Source: an uncultured Oscillospiraceae bacterium (GTDB taxonomy: Bacteria > Bacillota > Clostridia > Oscillospirales > Acutalibacteraceae). From it: a stretch of 13,372 nt of DNA. The notes below the pieces were generated by a model. That model saw only the letters and a program-made list of their open reading frames with translations. It was not told where the DNA came from and did not search any database. A program made the position numbers and the translations under genes. The stretch covers positions 1-13,372 of the forward strand of contig URNB01000054.1 in the NCBI GenBank assembly GCA_900549055.1, in the 5' to 3' direction. Shown here in pieces: positions 6,167-12,190 of this stretch; within the stretch, counting starts at the first letter, position 1; every line of letters starts with the position of its first letter.

Positions 6167-6888
6167 CAGATCACCGCCTTTGCAATGCCCGCTGCCACAC
6201 TCCTATACTTTGCGTCGGGAAGCCTTTCGGAAAGCGTACCCGTAATGGTCTGCTGTTTCAGTGCCTTGGAAAACGGAAGTGTAAAATCTACGCCCTTAAA
6301 GTGGTTTGCAACCTCCGTAATCGGGAGAAACAAGTCCTTGTCCGCAATGTTCATAACCTTAATGCGGTTACTTGCACTCAACTCAAACATTCCTGCGTTG
6401 GAGGAATAGTAAGCCATACATTTAAGGTCGGGGGTAATAAGCTGAATGAGCCTATCCGCATGGCTTTTCGCCATAGAGGAAATAAGCTCATCGGCATTTC
6501 CGGCGCAATCGACCACAACATAATCCGCAAGCTCCTTTAAGAGTGAAAAGAGATTCAGAATTTTGTCCTCGGTTGCTTTCGGATAGGAAAAGCTGTTTTC
6601 ACCGGCTTTGTAGCCGAGAAAACCGAAGTTCTCCATGGTTTTTACATGGTTCATCGGGCGGAGCACATCTTCACGGTAAATGTCCGTGCGGTCAAGTGCC
6701 ACGCCGACCGAATATAGCTCTGCTTCCTTGCAGTTCGGGAATATATACGCAAGGCAGGGTACATTCAAATCGGGCGAGAGGAATATAACCGAGCCTTTCT
6801 TGGCATAGTAGATTTCCTCCGCAATTTTAAGCGCGGAGGTTGTTTTGCCGCTGCCGGGAGCGCCGCAAACGGCAATCATCTTACTCAT
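6166..6888 (-). CDS. tadZ: TadZ/CpaE-like P-loop ATPase of the Tad locus
   Basis: A 240-residue protein of the ParA/MinD-like kind. It opens MSKMIAVCGAPGSGKTT with the P-loop at residues 9-17 and has a second-strand segment VIFLSPDLN and a Walker B-like YVVVDCAGNAD at 122-132. TadZ/CpaE proteins place the pilus machine at a pole or focus. The P-loop is the plain GxxGSGKTT type and lacks the KGGxGKT deviant lysine of active ParA/MinD, as in several TadZ proteins. The frame is open further upstream, but the ATG at 6888 is chosen because GGAGGT lies 7 nt before it; this gives an 8-nt overlap with cpaB. No receiver domain is present. The name follows from position between CpaB and CpaF as much as from sequence. 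Confidence 0.7.
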   Translation of the reverse strand: MSKMIAVCGAPGSGKTTSALKIAEEIYYAKKGSVIFLSPDLNVPCLAYIFPNCKEAELYSVGVALDRTDIYREDVLRPMNHVKTMENFGFLGYKAGENSFSYPKATEDKILNLFSLLKELADYVVVDCAGNADELISSMAKSHADRLIQLITPDLKCMAYYSSNAGMFELSASNRIKVMNIADKDLFLPITEVANHFKGVDFTLPFSKALKQQTITGTLSERLPDAKYRSVAAGIAKAVI

Positions 6889-7603
6889 TCGCGCCACCTC
6901 CCGCAAAGAAAGCGTCCTGCTTTTCAAGAAACTTAGCAGCAGTTTCGTTATCTCCACGGTAGACAAGGGCTGCTTGGAGAGTAATATCCGCCTCATACTT
7001 TGCGAGGAGCTTTGCCTGTTCGGTGTTGCAAAGGACCGTAATTGTGCTCGGAATCTCAAAGCTGCCGTCCTCATTCTTTACAACGGAATCCTGATCTATA
7101 CCGCCTGCGGTAGTTGTGGTGATGACCTTCATATATTTAAGCTCACCGGGAATAGCGGAGGTTCCCGCATTTTTATCTACCACGATAAGCGAGATAATAT
7201 CTCCGTTTTGAAGCTTACCGGAAAGTCCTGCTGCAAAGGTGTCTATGGTTACGCTGACTGCTACCTTGCTGCCGTTAAGCGTCGCAAGCACATCATCTGC
7301 ATTATTGGAGTCGCCGGACAGTTTCGCCTTTGTAAGAATATCTCCGGCGTAAAGAGTGGAGGACGCATATTTGCCGACCACATCGGCGGTTTTTACATAC
7401 ACGCCCTGCGGCATAGTATCTGTTTTGACCTTTACGGTTTCAACCTGATCCTCCGTGATTTTAGTACCTCTGCCGACCTCCTGTTTCAGCCGCACAACCG
7501 TTGTTGTGCCGCTTGTCAGTCGGTTTACAACGGGAGCAATCGCAAAGGTCATAGCAACCGCAAGAATCATGCAAACGATACCGATAATTGTTCTGTTCTT
7601 CAA
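6881..7603 (-). CDS. cpaB: CpaB/RcpC-type Tad pilus assembly protein with SAF domain
   Basis: 240 residues. A single N-terminal membrane anchor (about 7-27) is followed by an extracytoplasmic SAF-like domain (about 36-95: VVRLKQEVGRGTKITEDQVE ... YASSTLYAGDIL) and then the RcpC/CpaB domain with VAVSVTIDTFAAGLSGKLQNGDIISLI (about 113-140). CpaB proteins act outside the membrane in Tad pilus biogenesis; in a Gram-positive cell the role would be between membrane and cell wall. The start is TTG at 7603 with AGGAGG about 8 nt upstream; no ATG or GTG lies at a suitable distance. It begins 18 nt after the prepilin peptidase stop and overlaps the tadZ-like gene by 8 nt. Confidence 0.82.
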   Translation of the reverse strand: MKNRTIIGIVCMILAVAMTFAIAPVVNRLTSGTTTVVRLKQEVGRGTKITEDQVETVKVKTDTMPQGVYVKTADVVGKYASSTLYAGDILTKAKLSGDSNNADDVLATLNGSKVAVSVTIDTFAAGLSGKLQNGDIISLIVVDKNAGTSAIPGELKYMKVITTTTAGGIDQDSVVKNEDGSFEIPSTITVLCNTEQAKLLAKYEADITLQAALVYRGDNETAAKFLEKQDAFFAGGGANE

Positions 7604-7621
7604 AGTTTCAACCTCCTGTTT

Positions 7622-8263
7622 CTACATAAAATATGCCGCCGTAAATCCGACGGCAAGGTAAGGGATTAAAGGAAATCCCTCGTGTTTTTTCTTTCTGTTC
7701 TTTATGGAATTGATAATGACTGCAAGTATCAAGCCTATCATCAGCCCGGTCATTCCTTGTACCGTGCCGAGCATAAACGCACACGCGGCGGAAAGCTTTA
7801 TATCCGCGCCTCCGATGCTGCTTTTCGTTACGGCGGCAGTCATAAGCATAATTCCGCCTATAATCAAAGCCGATAAAAGCATACCGGGCAGAGCCGACAT
7901 ATCCGTACCGATAAACGCTGCAATCACAATCATTAAATGGACATAGTTTTCGCACTCCCTCGTTTTAATGTCCTCATAAGAGGAGAATGCGAGGAGCAGG
8001 CAGAAGATAATGCCCTTGACAGTGGTTGCAGCACATCCAAAAAAACAGAACAGCGAAAGGGCTGTGAGCGCCGCAATAACCGTGAAGAAAAGCACCGCCT
8101 TTTTCTTATTTCCCTTGTATACATTCGACGCATACAGGCTGATAAAAACGGCTGTAAGCACCGTTAGTGCAAGCAGCACGATACCGTTCACAAGAATAAG
8201 CGGATTTTCCGTTATTTCCGGTGTGATTCGCGGCATAATCGGTCGTATCATTAAGTGTTTCAT
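7622..8263 (-). CDS. tadV: Prepilin peptidase, A24 family (TadV/CpaA type)
   Basis: 213 residues, strongly hydrophobic, with about six membrane segments. Both catalytic aspartates of A24 aspartic peptidases are visible: Asp98 in SSYEDIKTRE, the [D]xxxxR-type motif in the first cytoplasmic loop, and Asp154 in GGADIK, the family's GxGD/GGxDxK motif. It would cleave the leader peptide of the pilin subunit, most likely the 73-residue protein encoded just upstream. It lacks the N-methylase domain of PilD, as Tad-type peptidases do. The ATG at 8263 has AAAGGGGCG 6 nt upstream. An unusual extra N-terminus of about 20 residues (IRPIMPRITPEITEN) precedes the first helix. Confidence 0.82.
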   Translation of the reverse strand: MKHLMIRPIMPRITPEITENPLILVNGIVLLALTVLTAVFISLYASNVYKGNKKKAVLFFTVIAALTALSLFCFFGCAATTVKGIIFCLLLAFSSYEDIKTRECENYVHLMIVIAAFIGTDMSALPGMLLSALIIGGIMLMTAAVTKSSIGGADIKLSAACAFMLGTVQGMTGLMIGLILAVIINSIKNRKKKHEGFPLIPYLAVGFTAAYFM

Positions 8264-8286
8264 TTATTCGCCCCTTTTCAAGAAAA

Positions 8287-8320
8287 TAGGCGGAGGGGTG
8301 CCGCCTATGACACCCCTCCG
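8287..8320 (-). terminator. Hairpin between the pilin and peptidase genes (attenuator-like)
   Basis: A perfect 10-bp stem (CGGAGGGGTG at 8291-8300 pairs with 8311-8320) lies 10 nt after the pilin stop. A competing perfect 7-bp stem (8287-8293 with 8301-8307) uses overlapping bases, so only one can form. The minus-strand tail is CCTATTTTCTTG, a weak T-run, so read-through is expected. Partial termination or 3'-end protection here would give more pilin message than machinery message. Confidence 0.55.
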
Positions 8321-8330
8321 TCCGTTTGGT

Positions 8331-8552
8331 TTAGCCCGCGTAATTGAACAAGCCCTGAATCTTGGTCGTTACGGTAGGCATAATGGTGGTGTTAAAGAGC
8401 ACATACAGACCTGCGAGCAGAAGCGCTCCGATAACAACGGCGATAAGAATTTTCACGCCGGAGTCAACATAGCCCTCCGCCTTCTTGCAGGCGACAGCGG
8501 TGCGAACGGTGGAAAATGCGGAGTTTACCTTGTTTCTGATCTTCTTGAACAT
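8331..8552 (-). CDS. Small pilin-like membrane protein, probable Tad pilus subunit
   Basis: 73 residues: a basic N-terminus (MFKKIRNKVNSAF...VACKKAEG, 1-27), then YVDSGVKILIAVVIGALLLAGLYVLFNTTI, one long hydrophobic helix (about 33-55), then a short tail ending FNYAG. This is the architecture of a class III/Flp pilin: charged leader, Gly at the cleavage edge (AEG27 before Tyr28), hydrophobic core. The canonical Glu-Tyr pair of Flp pilins is not clearly present; an Asp sits at +3 instead. Position supports the reading: first after spoVG, directly before the prepilin peptidase, with a hairpin behind it. GAGG lies about 10 nt before the ATG. I recall similar short proteins of unknown function in clostridial conjugative elements, so this may be their family. 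Function is inferred. Confidence 0.6.
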   Translation of the reverse strand: MFKKIRNKVNSAFSTVRTAVACKKAEGYVDSGVKILIAVVIGALLLAGLYVLFNTTIMPTVTTKIQGLFNYAG

Positions 8553-8607
8553 AAATTTTTACCTCATTCTTTCTTTGATTTGTTTTGTGGGTTTTCTGTG
8601 CTTTGGC

Positions 8608-8889
8608 TTATTCAGCCTTTTCAGCGAGCTTCTGTTCGTAAGCTGCAAACACAGCGGCTTCCAAGCTCTTACGAACTTCGGACTTGATAGGGTGAACGAT
8701 ATCACGGCGGACATCCTTACCGTCAGCGTCCTTGAAAGTCGCATAAGGCATCGCAACAAACTGCGCGTTCTCGGTCTTGATTACTCTGACATTGTGGATA
8801 GTAAAGGAACCGTCCACAGTGACAGAAGCAAGAGCCTTGAGGGGCTTGCCGTTCTCGATGACCTTGCGGATTTTCACATCAAACTGCAT
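8608..8889 (-). CDS. spoVG: SpoVG-family regulatory protein
   Basis: 93 residues with the SpoVG pattern: VKIRKVIENGKPLKALASVTVDGSFTIHNVRVI (about 5-37), FVAMP at 44-48, then RRDIVHPIKSEVRKSLEAAV (about 61-80). SpoVG proteins bind DNA or RNA and act as global regulators; the chromosomal copy affects division and sporulation. The insertion FKDADGKDV between FVAMP and RDI is longer than in the chromosomal protein and is of the kind seen in copies on mobile elements. It begins with ATG 9 nt after AGGAGG and heads the tad-like operon, 55 nt before the pilin gene. It may tune expression of the module; that is inference. Confidence 0.88.
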   Translation of the reverse strand: MQFDVKIRKVIENGKPLKALASVTVDGSFTIHNVRVIKTENAQFVAMPYATFKDADGKDVRRDIVHPIKSEVRKSLEAAVFAAYEQKLAEKAE

Positions 8890-8917
8890 ACTGTTTTTCC
8901 TCCTTTCCTCTTGGATT

Positions 8918-8947
8918 TTTATATAAGTGAAATAGCGGGCAGGGCAA
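8918..8947 (-). promoter_or_regulatory. Promoter of the spoVG-pilin-tad operon
   Basis: Minus strand: TTGCCC at 8947-8942 and TATAAA at 8923-8918 with an 18-bp spacer. ATATAA (17 bp) and TATATA (16 bp) are in the same cluster. It lies just after the parB terminator and about 30 bp before the spoVG start, so the pilus module should be a transcription unit separate from parAB. Confidence 0.55.
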
Positions 8948-8948
8948 C

Positions 8949-8982
8949 AAAAAAGACCGGGAAAGCCTCTGCTTTCTCAGCC
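8949..8982 (-). terminator. Terminator after parB
   Basis: The minus-strand arm at 8982-8971 (GGCTGAGAAAGC) pairs with 8966-8955 (GCTTTCCCGGTC) in a 12-position stem with two G-U wobbles and one mismatch and a 4-nt loop. Six Ts follow immediately. It lies 16 bp after the parB stop. Confidence 0.75.
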
Positions 8983-8998
8983 TTGTGCGCACATTTTA

Positions 8999-9955
8999 TT
9001 ACCTTGCCTGCTCCCGTTGCTTTTTGAGATACTTCTGATAGAACTCAAGCGCTTTTATAACATAATCCTCAGCCTTGCTGTCCGAATAGTCCTTTGGAAT
9101 ATACGGTTTCAGTCGGTCAAAGGAAAACTTGAATTTCGGTTTTTGATTAGGCTTTTCCTCAGCCATAATGTCTCGGACCTTATCGTAGTCGATTTCACCG
9201 GCTTCATACGCCTTGCGGATACGGATTGCCTGATCGTGCGACGGAAACGCTTCGGTTTCGTCTATACGGTCAACAATATCCCGTTGAGTTTCTTCGTCGA
9301 GATAGGAAAGCTCAACAGCCGGTCGCATTTTCATCTGACCCTTATCCACAAACTCTTGCAGCTCTGGGACAAGGTAGGTAAGACGGATATATCTTTGGAT
9401 TTGTCTTGCACTGTCCTCGCTCTTTTCAGCAAGTTGTTCATCTGAACGATTCATACGCCCATCTTCAAAATCTGCGCCCTCTGGGCGCACATTATTCTTT
9501 GATGGTCTGCCGGGCAGTCTTTTTATTGCCTCTAATTTCATCTTATATGCTTTTCCTTTATCCGACGGAGCAATCTCCGAGCGCTGACTGTTAGAGTCCA
9601 CCATTAAAATAATGGCCTCATCGCGGCTGACTTCCACAACCTCGCAACGCAAGGTTTCAAGTCCGAGCCTTTCGGAAGCGTGTTTACGCCTATGACCGGA
9701 AATCATTTCATATCTGCCGTCGTCCTTTTTTCGTACCATAGCAGGAGTGATAACCCCTCTGTCCTTAATGCTTTCCATAAGGTTCTGCATATCTTCATCG
9801 TCAAGAACGCGGTAGGGGTGACCGGGGAAATCGTCGATTTCCGAAAGTGGGATATCAAAGATTTTCGGGAGTTTATTTTCGGCTCGTTCCTTGTCATTCA
9901 TAAACAACTCATCGAGAGCCGTCATCCCTAAATCGAGCTTTTTCACGCGCGGCAA
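8999..9955 (-). CDS. parB: ParB/Spo0J-family partition protein
   Basis: 318 residues. The N-terminal ParB/sulfiredoxin-like domain spans about 33-125: IPLSEIDDFPGHPYRVLDDEDMQNLMESIKDRGVITPAMV, then the CTP-binding GHRR box (ISGHRRKHASERLG) and the DSNSQRSEIAPSDKG helix. The middle holds a helix-turn-helix (DSARQIQRYIRLTYLVPELQEFVDKGQMKMRPAVELSYL) that should read parS-like sites. The TTG start at 9955 lies inside parA (47-nt overlap) and has AAGGAGG 9 nt upstream; an in-frame GTG at 9946 is too far from it. The last 90 residues are charged and unlike chromosomal Spo0J, as in ParB proteins of conjugative elements. A GC-rich palindrome sits in the linker before the helix-turn-helix. Confidence 0.9.
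   Translation of the reverse strand: MPRVKKLDLGMTALDELFMNDKERAENKLPKIFDIPLSEIDDFPGHPYRVLDDEDMQNLMESIKDRGVITPAMVRKKDDGRYEMISGHRRKHASERLGLETLRCEVVEVSRDEAIILMVDSNSQRSEIAPSDKGKAYKMKLEAIKRLPGRPSKNNVRPEGADFEDGRMNRSDEQLAEKSEDSARQIQRYIRLTYLVPELQEFVDKGQMKMRPAVELSYLDEETQRDIVDRIDETEAFPSHDQAIRIRKAYEAGEIDYDKVRDIMAEEKPNQKPKFKFSFDRLKPYIPKDYSDSKAEDYVIKALEFYQKYLKKQREQAR
9473..9489. repeat. GC-rich palindrome inside parB
   Basis: Perfect 7-bp inverted repeat TGCGCCC / GGGCGCA with a 3-nt loop. It encodes VRPEGA in the linker between the ParB domain and the helix-turn-helix. Its arm length and loop size match those of the palindromes in parA. Confidence 0.7.
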
Positions 9956-10796
9956 TATCCAGCACCTCCTTCGTCAAATTTTTGTATGCGTCGGCAACCT
10001 TACATTTGCCGTCATAGGCAAAAATGCTTTTGCCTTCCATATTTGCTTCGGTAACTCGCACTGAGGCGGGGATAAAGGTGTCAAACACATTGATTTTCAT
10101 TCCAAAGGTTTCGCGCATTGACTCAATAACCGATCTGTCGTTTACAGTTCGTGCGTCAACCATTGTAAAGAGGATGCCGTCGATTTTCAGGTCTGGGTTA
10201 ATCCCTCGCTTGACCTGCGAATAGGTACGCAAGAGTAAATCAAGACCTTTGGTAGATAATATCCTCGGCTGGCTCGGTACAATGATACTGTCTGCCGCAA
10301 CAAAAGCATTGATTGGCAGAAGTCCAAGCGACGGTGTGCAGTCAATAAGAATGTAATCATAATTCTTTTTAACCTGATTGACATAGTTTCTCATAATGCA
10401 CTCGCGGCTCATTACCGTAAAGAGATAACTTTCAATGCCTGACAGTTCCACATTACAGGGCATCAGGTCGATACCCTCGCTGCAATGAATGATACCGTAG
10501 TCATCATCAAACGGTTTGTTGTCGATTACCTTACTCATTAAGGTTGCAAGGGAAACATCTAACTCGTCCGGTCTTTTGATTCCGAGACTGATGGAAAGCG
10601 AGTCTCGCCTGCCGGCTCGGTCGGTGCTTCTGCCTACGGCAGAGGTGTCCACCGGACACCCGCACCCCTGCGGGTCGGCGTCAATAAGCAAAACCTTTTT
10701 GCCTTGCATTCTAAGCCCGATGCCGAGATTCAATGCGGTAGTTGATTTGCCCGTACCTCCTTTCTGATTTTCGATTGCAATTACTTTACAGTTCAC
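9909..10796 (-). CDS. parA: ParA/Soj-family partition ATPase with an internal palindromic insert
   Basis: 295 residues. It carries the deviant Walker A of active ParA, ENQKGGTGKSTTALNLG (residues about 8-24, KGGTGKST), the Walker A' strand LLIDADPQG and Walker B YILIDCTPSLGLLPINA. Together with ParB it would segregate the element's DNA. Directly after DADPQG an extra stretch of about 21 residues (CGCPVDTSAVGRSTDRAGRR plus Asp) precedes SLSISLG, where other ParA proteins continue at once with a SLT.SLG-type segment. This insert is encoded by GC-rich palindromes (10604-10675) and keeps the frame. It lies next to the nucleotide-binding core, so it must be an exposed loop if the protein works. 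The GTG start at 10796 is set by AGGAGG 8 nt upstream. It overlaps parB by 47 nt. Confidence 0.9.
   Translation of the reverse strand: MNCKVIAIENQKGGTGKSTTALNLGIGLRMQGKKVLLIDADPQGCGCPVDTSAVGRSTDRAGRRDSLSISLGIKRPDELDVSLATLMSKVIDNKPFDDDYGIIHCSEGIDLMPCNVELSGIESYLFTVMSRECIMRNYVNQVKKNYDYILIDCTPSLGLLPINAFVAADSIIVPSQPRILSTKGLDLLLRTYSQVKRGINPDLKIDGILFTMVDARTVNDRSVIESMRETFGMKINVFDTFIPASVRVTEANMEGKSIFAYDGKCKVADAYKNLTKEVLDIAAREKARFRDDGSR
10604..10675. repeat. Cluster of three palindromes inserted in frame in parA
   Basis: Three perfect inverted repeats stand side by side: TCTGCC-tac-GGCAGA (10629-10643), GGTGTCC-acc-GGACACC (10644-10660) and ACCCGCA-cccc-TGCGGGT (10658-10675). Arms are 6-7 bp and loops 3-4 nt. 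The third overlaps the second by three bases and runs into the conserved DPQG codons. The flank 10604-10628 is also GC-rich without a clean palindrome. Composition differs sharply from the rest of parA. Confidence 0.8.
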
Positions 10797-10827
10797 TTCG
10801 TTAACCTCCTTTGTTTTTCAGCCGCAA

Positions 10828-10849
10828 AGTATACGGCTATGTACGGTTA
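10828..10849 (-). promoter_or_regulatory. Probable parA control region: -10 box and phased direct repeats
   Basis: On the minus strand TATACT (10833-10828) resembles a -10 box with only a weak -35 (TTCCTT, 17 bp upstream). Directly upstream are two 8-bp repeats of the form TAnCCGTA (10849-10842 and 10839-10832), exactly 10 bp apart, the second overlapping the -10. Repeats on one face of the helix over a promoter suggest an operator, possibly for ParA/ParB autoregulation. An AGCCG/CGGCT inverted repeat (10820-10838) overlaps them. Confidence 0.45.
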
Positions 10850-10868
10850 CAAGGAAAAAAACGGGCAT

Positions 10869-10914
10869 AAAAAAAGACCGTAAAACCTTTATATGTAATA
10901 AAGAAATTACGGTC
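10869..10914 (-). terminator. Rho-independent terminator between the tex fragment and parA
   Basis: A perfect 8-bp outer stem (GACCGTAA at 10876-10883 with 10907-10914) encloses an inner 6-bp stem (CTTTAT / ATAAAG, 10887-10903). Seven Ts follow on the minus strand. It separates parA from the operon to its right. Confidence 0.85.
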
Positions 10915-10927
10915 TGAATATATGTCG

Positions 10928-11128
10928 TTAGTTGGAATCCCTGTGGAGGAGCAGGGTAAGCCGCTCGTAAAGGGAGCGCAAAACCTGATCGTCAAGCGAG
11001 CCGGTAGCCCCCTTGCGGTAACGCGCAATAAACGGTATGGTATTGCCGTCGTCTATAAGCTTTACGGTATTTTCAACCTGAAACGGTTTTAAGGAAAATT
11101 CTTCCGTAAGCGTTTTTATAATATCCAT
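10928..11128 (-). pseudogene. tex: Tex (S1 RNA-binding transcription accessory protein), N-terminal fragment
   Basis: From the ATG at 11128 (AAGGTG 6 nt upstream) the product reads MDIIKTLTEEFSLK, then VKLIDDGNTIPFIARYRKGATGSLDDQVLRSLYERLT, which is unmistakably the first 50-odd residues of Tex, a nucleic-acid-binding protein of about 700 residues. The conserved RYRKE.TG carries Gly in place of Glu (RYRKGATG). After LYERLT (near 10955) the sequence changes to LLLHRDSN and stops at 10928. The frame is also open further upstream (11173), but that part lacks Tex similarity. A terminator separates it from rubredoxin, so tex was its own unit. The continuation of the gene, from the very next codon, is found at 13176 and below. 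Confidence 0.88.
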
Positions 11129-11174
11129 TTTATCACCTTGCCTAAGTTTACCATAAAGCGGGATTATGTTCAAT

Positions 11175-11213
11175 AAAAAAATGGCTTTTGCCGCGGTTTA
11201 CGCGGTAAAAGCC
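11175..11213. terminator. Terminator of the perR-rbr-rubredoxin operon
   Basis: 13-position stem (11183-11195 with 11201-11213) and 5-nt loop. There is one A-C mismatch on the minus strand, which is a G-U wobble on the plus strand. On the minus strand the tail is ATTTTTTTATT. It lies 17 bp after the rubredoxin stop. Confidence 0.8.
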
Positions 11214-11229
11214 GTTTCTTATAGTTTGA

Positions 11230-11385
11230 TTATTCTTCTGTAAATGCGTCTTTACTTAAACCACATATCGGACATACCCAATCTTCAGGAACATCTTCCC
11301 ATGATGTTCCGGGTGCGATTCCGTTATCAGGATCACCGACAACAGGGTCATAAACATATCCGCAGGGACATTCGTATTTTTTCAT
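11230..11385 (-). CDS. Rubredoxin
   Basis: A 51-residue protein, MKKYECPCGYVYDPVVGDPD ... PGTSWEDVPEDWVCPICGLSKDAF. It is a single-iron electron carrier, here the likely electron donor to the rubrerythrin of the same operon. The four iron ligands would be Cys6, Cys8, Cys38 and Cys41. The second pair is the normal CPxCG, but the first pair is CPCG: only one residue lies between the cysteines, where most rubredoxins have two. All other landmarks (GDPDNGI.PGT, DVPEDWVCP) are standard and the length is normal. AGAGG lies 9 nt before the ATG. It starts 25 nt after the BFD-like gene. Confidence 0.93.
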   Translation of the reverse strand: MKKYECPCGYVYDPVVGDPDNGIAPGTSWEDVPEDWVCPICGLSKDAFTEE

Positions 11386-11410
11386 AGTAAAAAACCTCTT
11401 TTATTTTTGA

Positions 11411-11608
11411 TTACTTGCTCATTATCTTAGATATTGTATCCATAATTTTGTCATGGCAACCACCGCATCCGGTCGAACATTTTGTGATCCTTTGAACATC
11501 TTCAAAAGCTTTTTCCACATTCTCAAATTTTACTTCACGGTGAAGTACATTTTCAACATCTGCATAGGTTACTTTTTTACAATTACATATTGTATAGTTT
11601 TCCATCAT
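11411..11608 (-). CDS. BFD-like [2Fe-2S]-binding protein
   Basis: 65 residues with a cysteine layout of the bacterioferritin-associated ferredoxin (BFD) family: CNC at residues 8-10 followed by KKVT, and CSTGCGGC near residues 44-51. BFD domains hold a [2Fe-2S] cluster and usually pass electrons to an iron or redox enzyme. In this setting, between a rubrerythrin (15 nt upstream) and a rubredoxin (25 nt downstream), it likely joins an electron chain for peroxide reduction or iron handling. AGGG precedes the first of two Met codons. The exact electron partner cannot be told. Confidence 0.85.
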   Translation of the reverse strand: MMENYTICNCKKVTYADVENVLHREVKFENVEKAFEDVQRITKCSTGCGGCHDKIMDTISKIMSK

Positions 11609-11623
11609 ATATTACCCTGTACA

Positions 11624-12166
11624 TTAAACGAAATATCTCTTTAAAAGACCCTCAAAAGCTCTGCCGTGGCGGGCCTCATCTCTTGCCATTTCATGAACGG
11701 TATCATGGATAGCGTCAAGATTAAGTTCCTTAGCAAGCTTCGCAAGTTCAAACTTGCCCTTTGTAGCGCCGTTTTCGGCGTCTGCACGCATTTCAAGGTT
11801 TTTCTTGGTGCTGTCGGTTACGACCTCGCCCAAAAGCTCCGCAAACTTAGCGGCATGTTCGGCCTCTTCAAAAGCTGCTTTTTCCCAGTACATACCGATT
11901 TCGGGATAGCCCTCTCTGTGAGCTACTCTTGCCATTGCAAGATACATACCCACTTCCGTACATTCGCCGTTGAAGTTTTCACGAAGACCGTCGATTATTC
12001 TCTGATCGGCGCCCTTGGCTATACCCACAACATGCTCGGCAGCCCATGTTTTTTCCGCAGACTGTTCAGCGAATTTAGATGCCGGAGCGTGGCATATAGG
12101 ACATTCCTCCGGCGCAGATTCGCCTTCATAAACATAACCGCAAACAAGACATACAAATTTTTTCAT
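11624..12166 (-). CDS. rbr: Reverse rubrerythrin (NADH peroxidase-type, N-terminal rubredoxin domain)
   Basis: 180 residues. An N-terminal rubredoxin-like domain has Cys6-x2-Cys9 (CLVCGYVYEG) and Cys22-x2-Cys25 (CPICHAP). The ferritin-like di-iron domain follows with FNGECTEVGMYLAMARVA, YWEKAAFEEAEHAAKFAEL and a late DEARHGRAFEGLL, giving the Glu and ExxH ligands. The order is the reverse of classical rubrerythrin and is the form common in clostridia. It reduces hydrogen peroxide in the cytoplasm of anaerobes with electrons from NADH through rubredoxin. GGAGG lies 8 nt before the ATG. It sits 24 nt after perR, so it should be induced by peroxide when PerR is oxidised. Confidence 0.94.
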   Translation of the reverse strand: MKKFVCLVCGYVYEGESAPEECPICHAPASKFAEQSAEKTWAAEHVVGIAKGADQRIIDGLRENFNGECTEVGMYLAMARVAHREGYPEIGMYWEKAAFEEAEHAAKFAELLGEVVTDSTKKNLEMRADAENGATKGKFELAKLAKELNLDAIHDTVHEMARDEARHGRAFEGLLKRYFV

Positions 12167-12190
12167 TTTTAATTCCTCCGTAAATTGATT

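Noticed and set aside
6845..7669. 274-codon plus ORF opposite cpaB and the tadZ-like gene
   Set aside because: It is antisense to two well-supported genes and has no domain; its length follows from the codon use of the genes on the other strand. The same holds for the other long plus-strand frames at 5200-6540, 8010-9030 and 11666-12172.
10608..10671. CCTGC repeats at both ends of the parA insert as a target-site duplication
   Set aside because: The copies are 59 bp apart, so removing one copy plus the insert would shift the frame. The boundaries must lie elsewhere.
10837..11028. 63-codon minus ORF over the tex/parA gap
   Set aside because: It is out of frame with tex, crosses the strong terminator and has no recognised domain.
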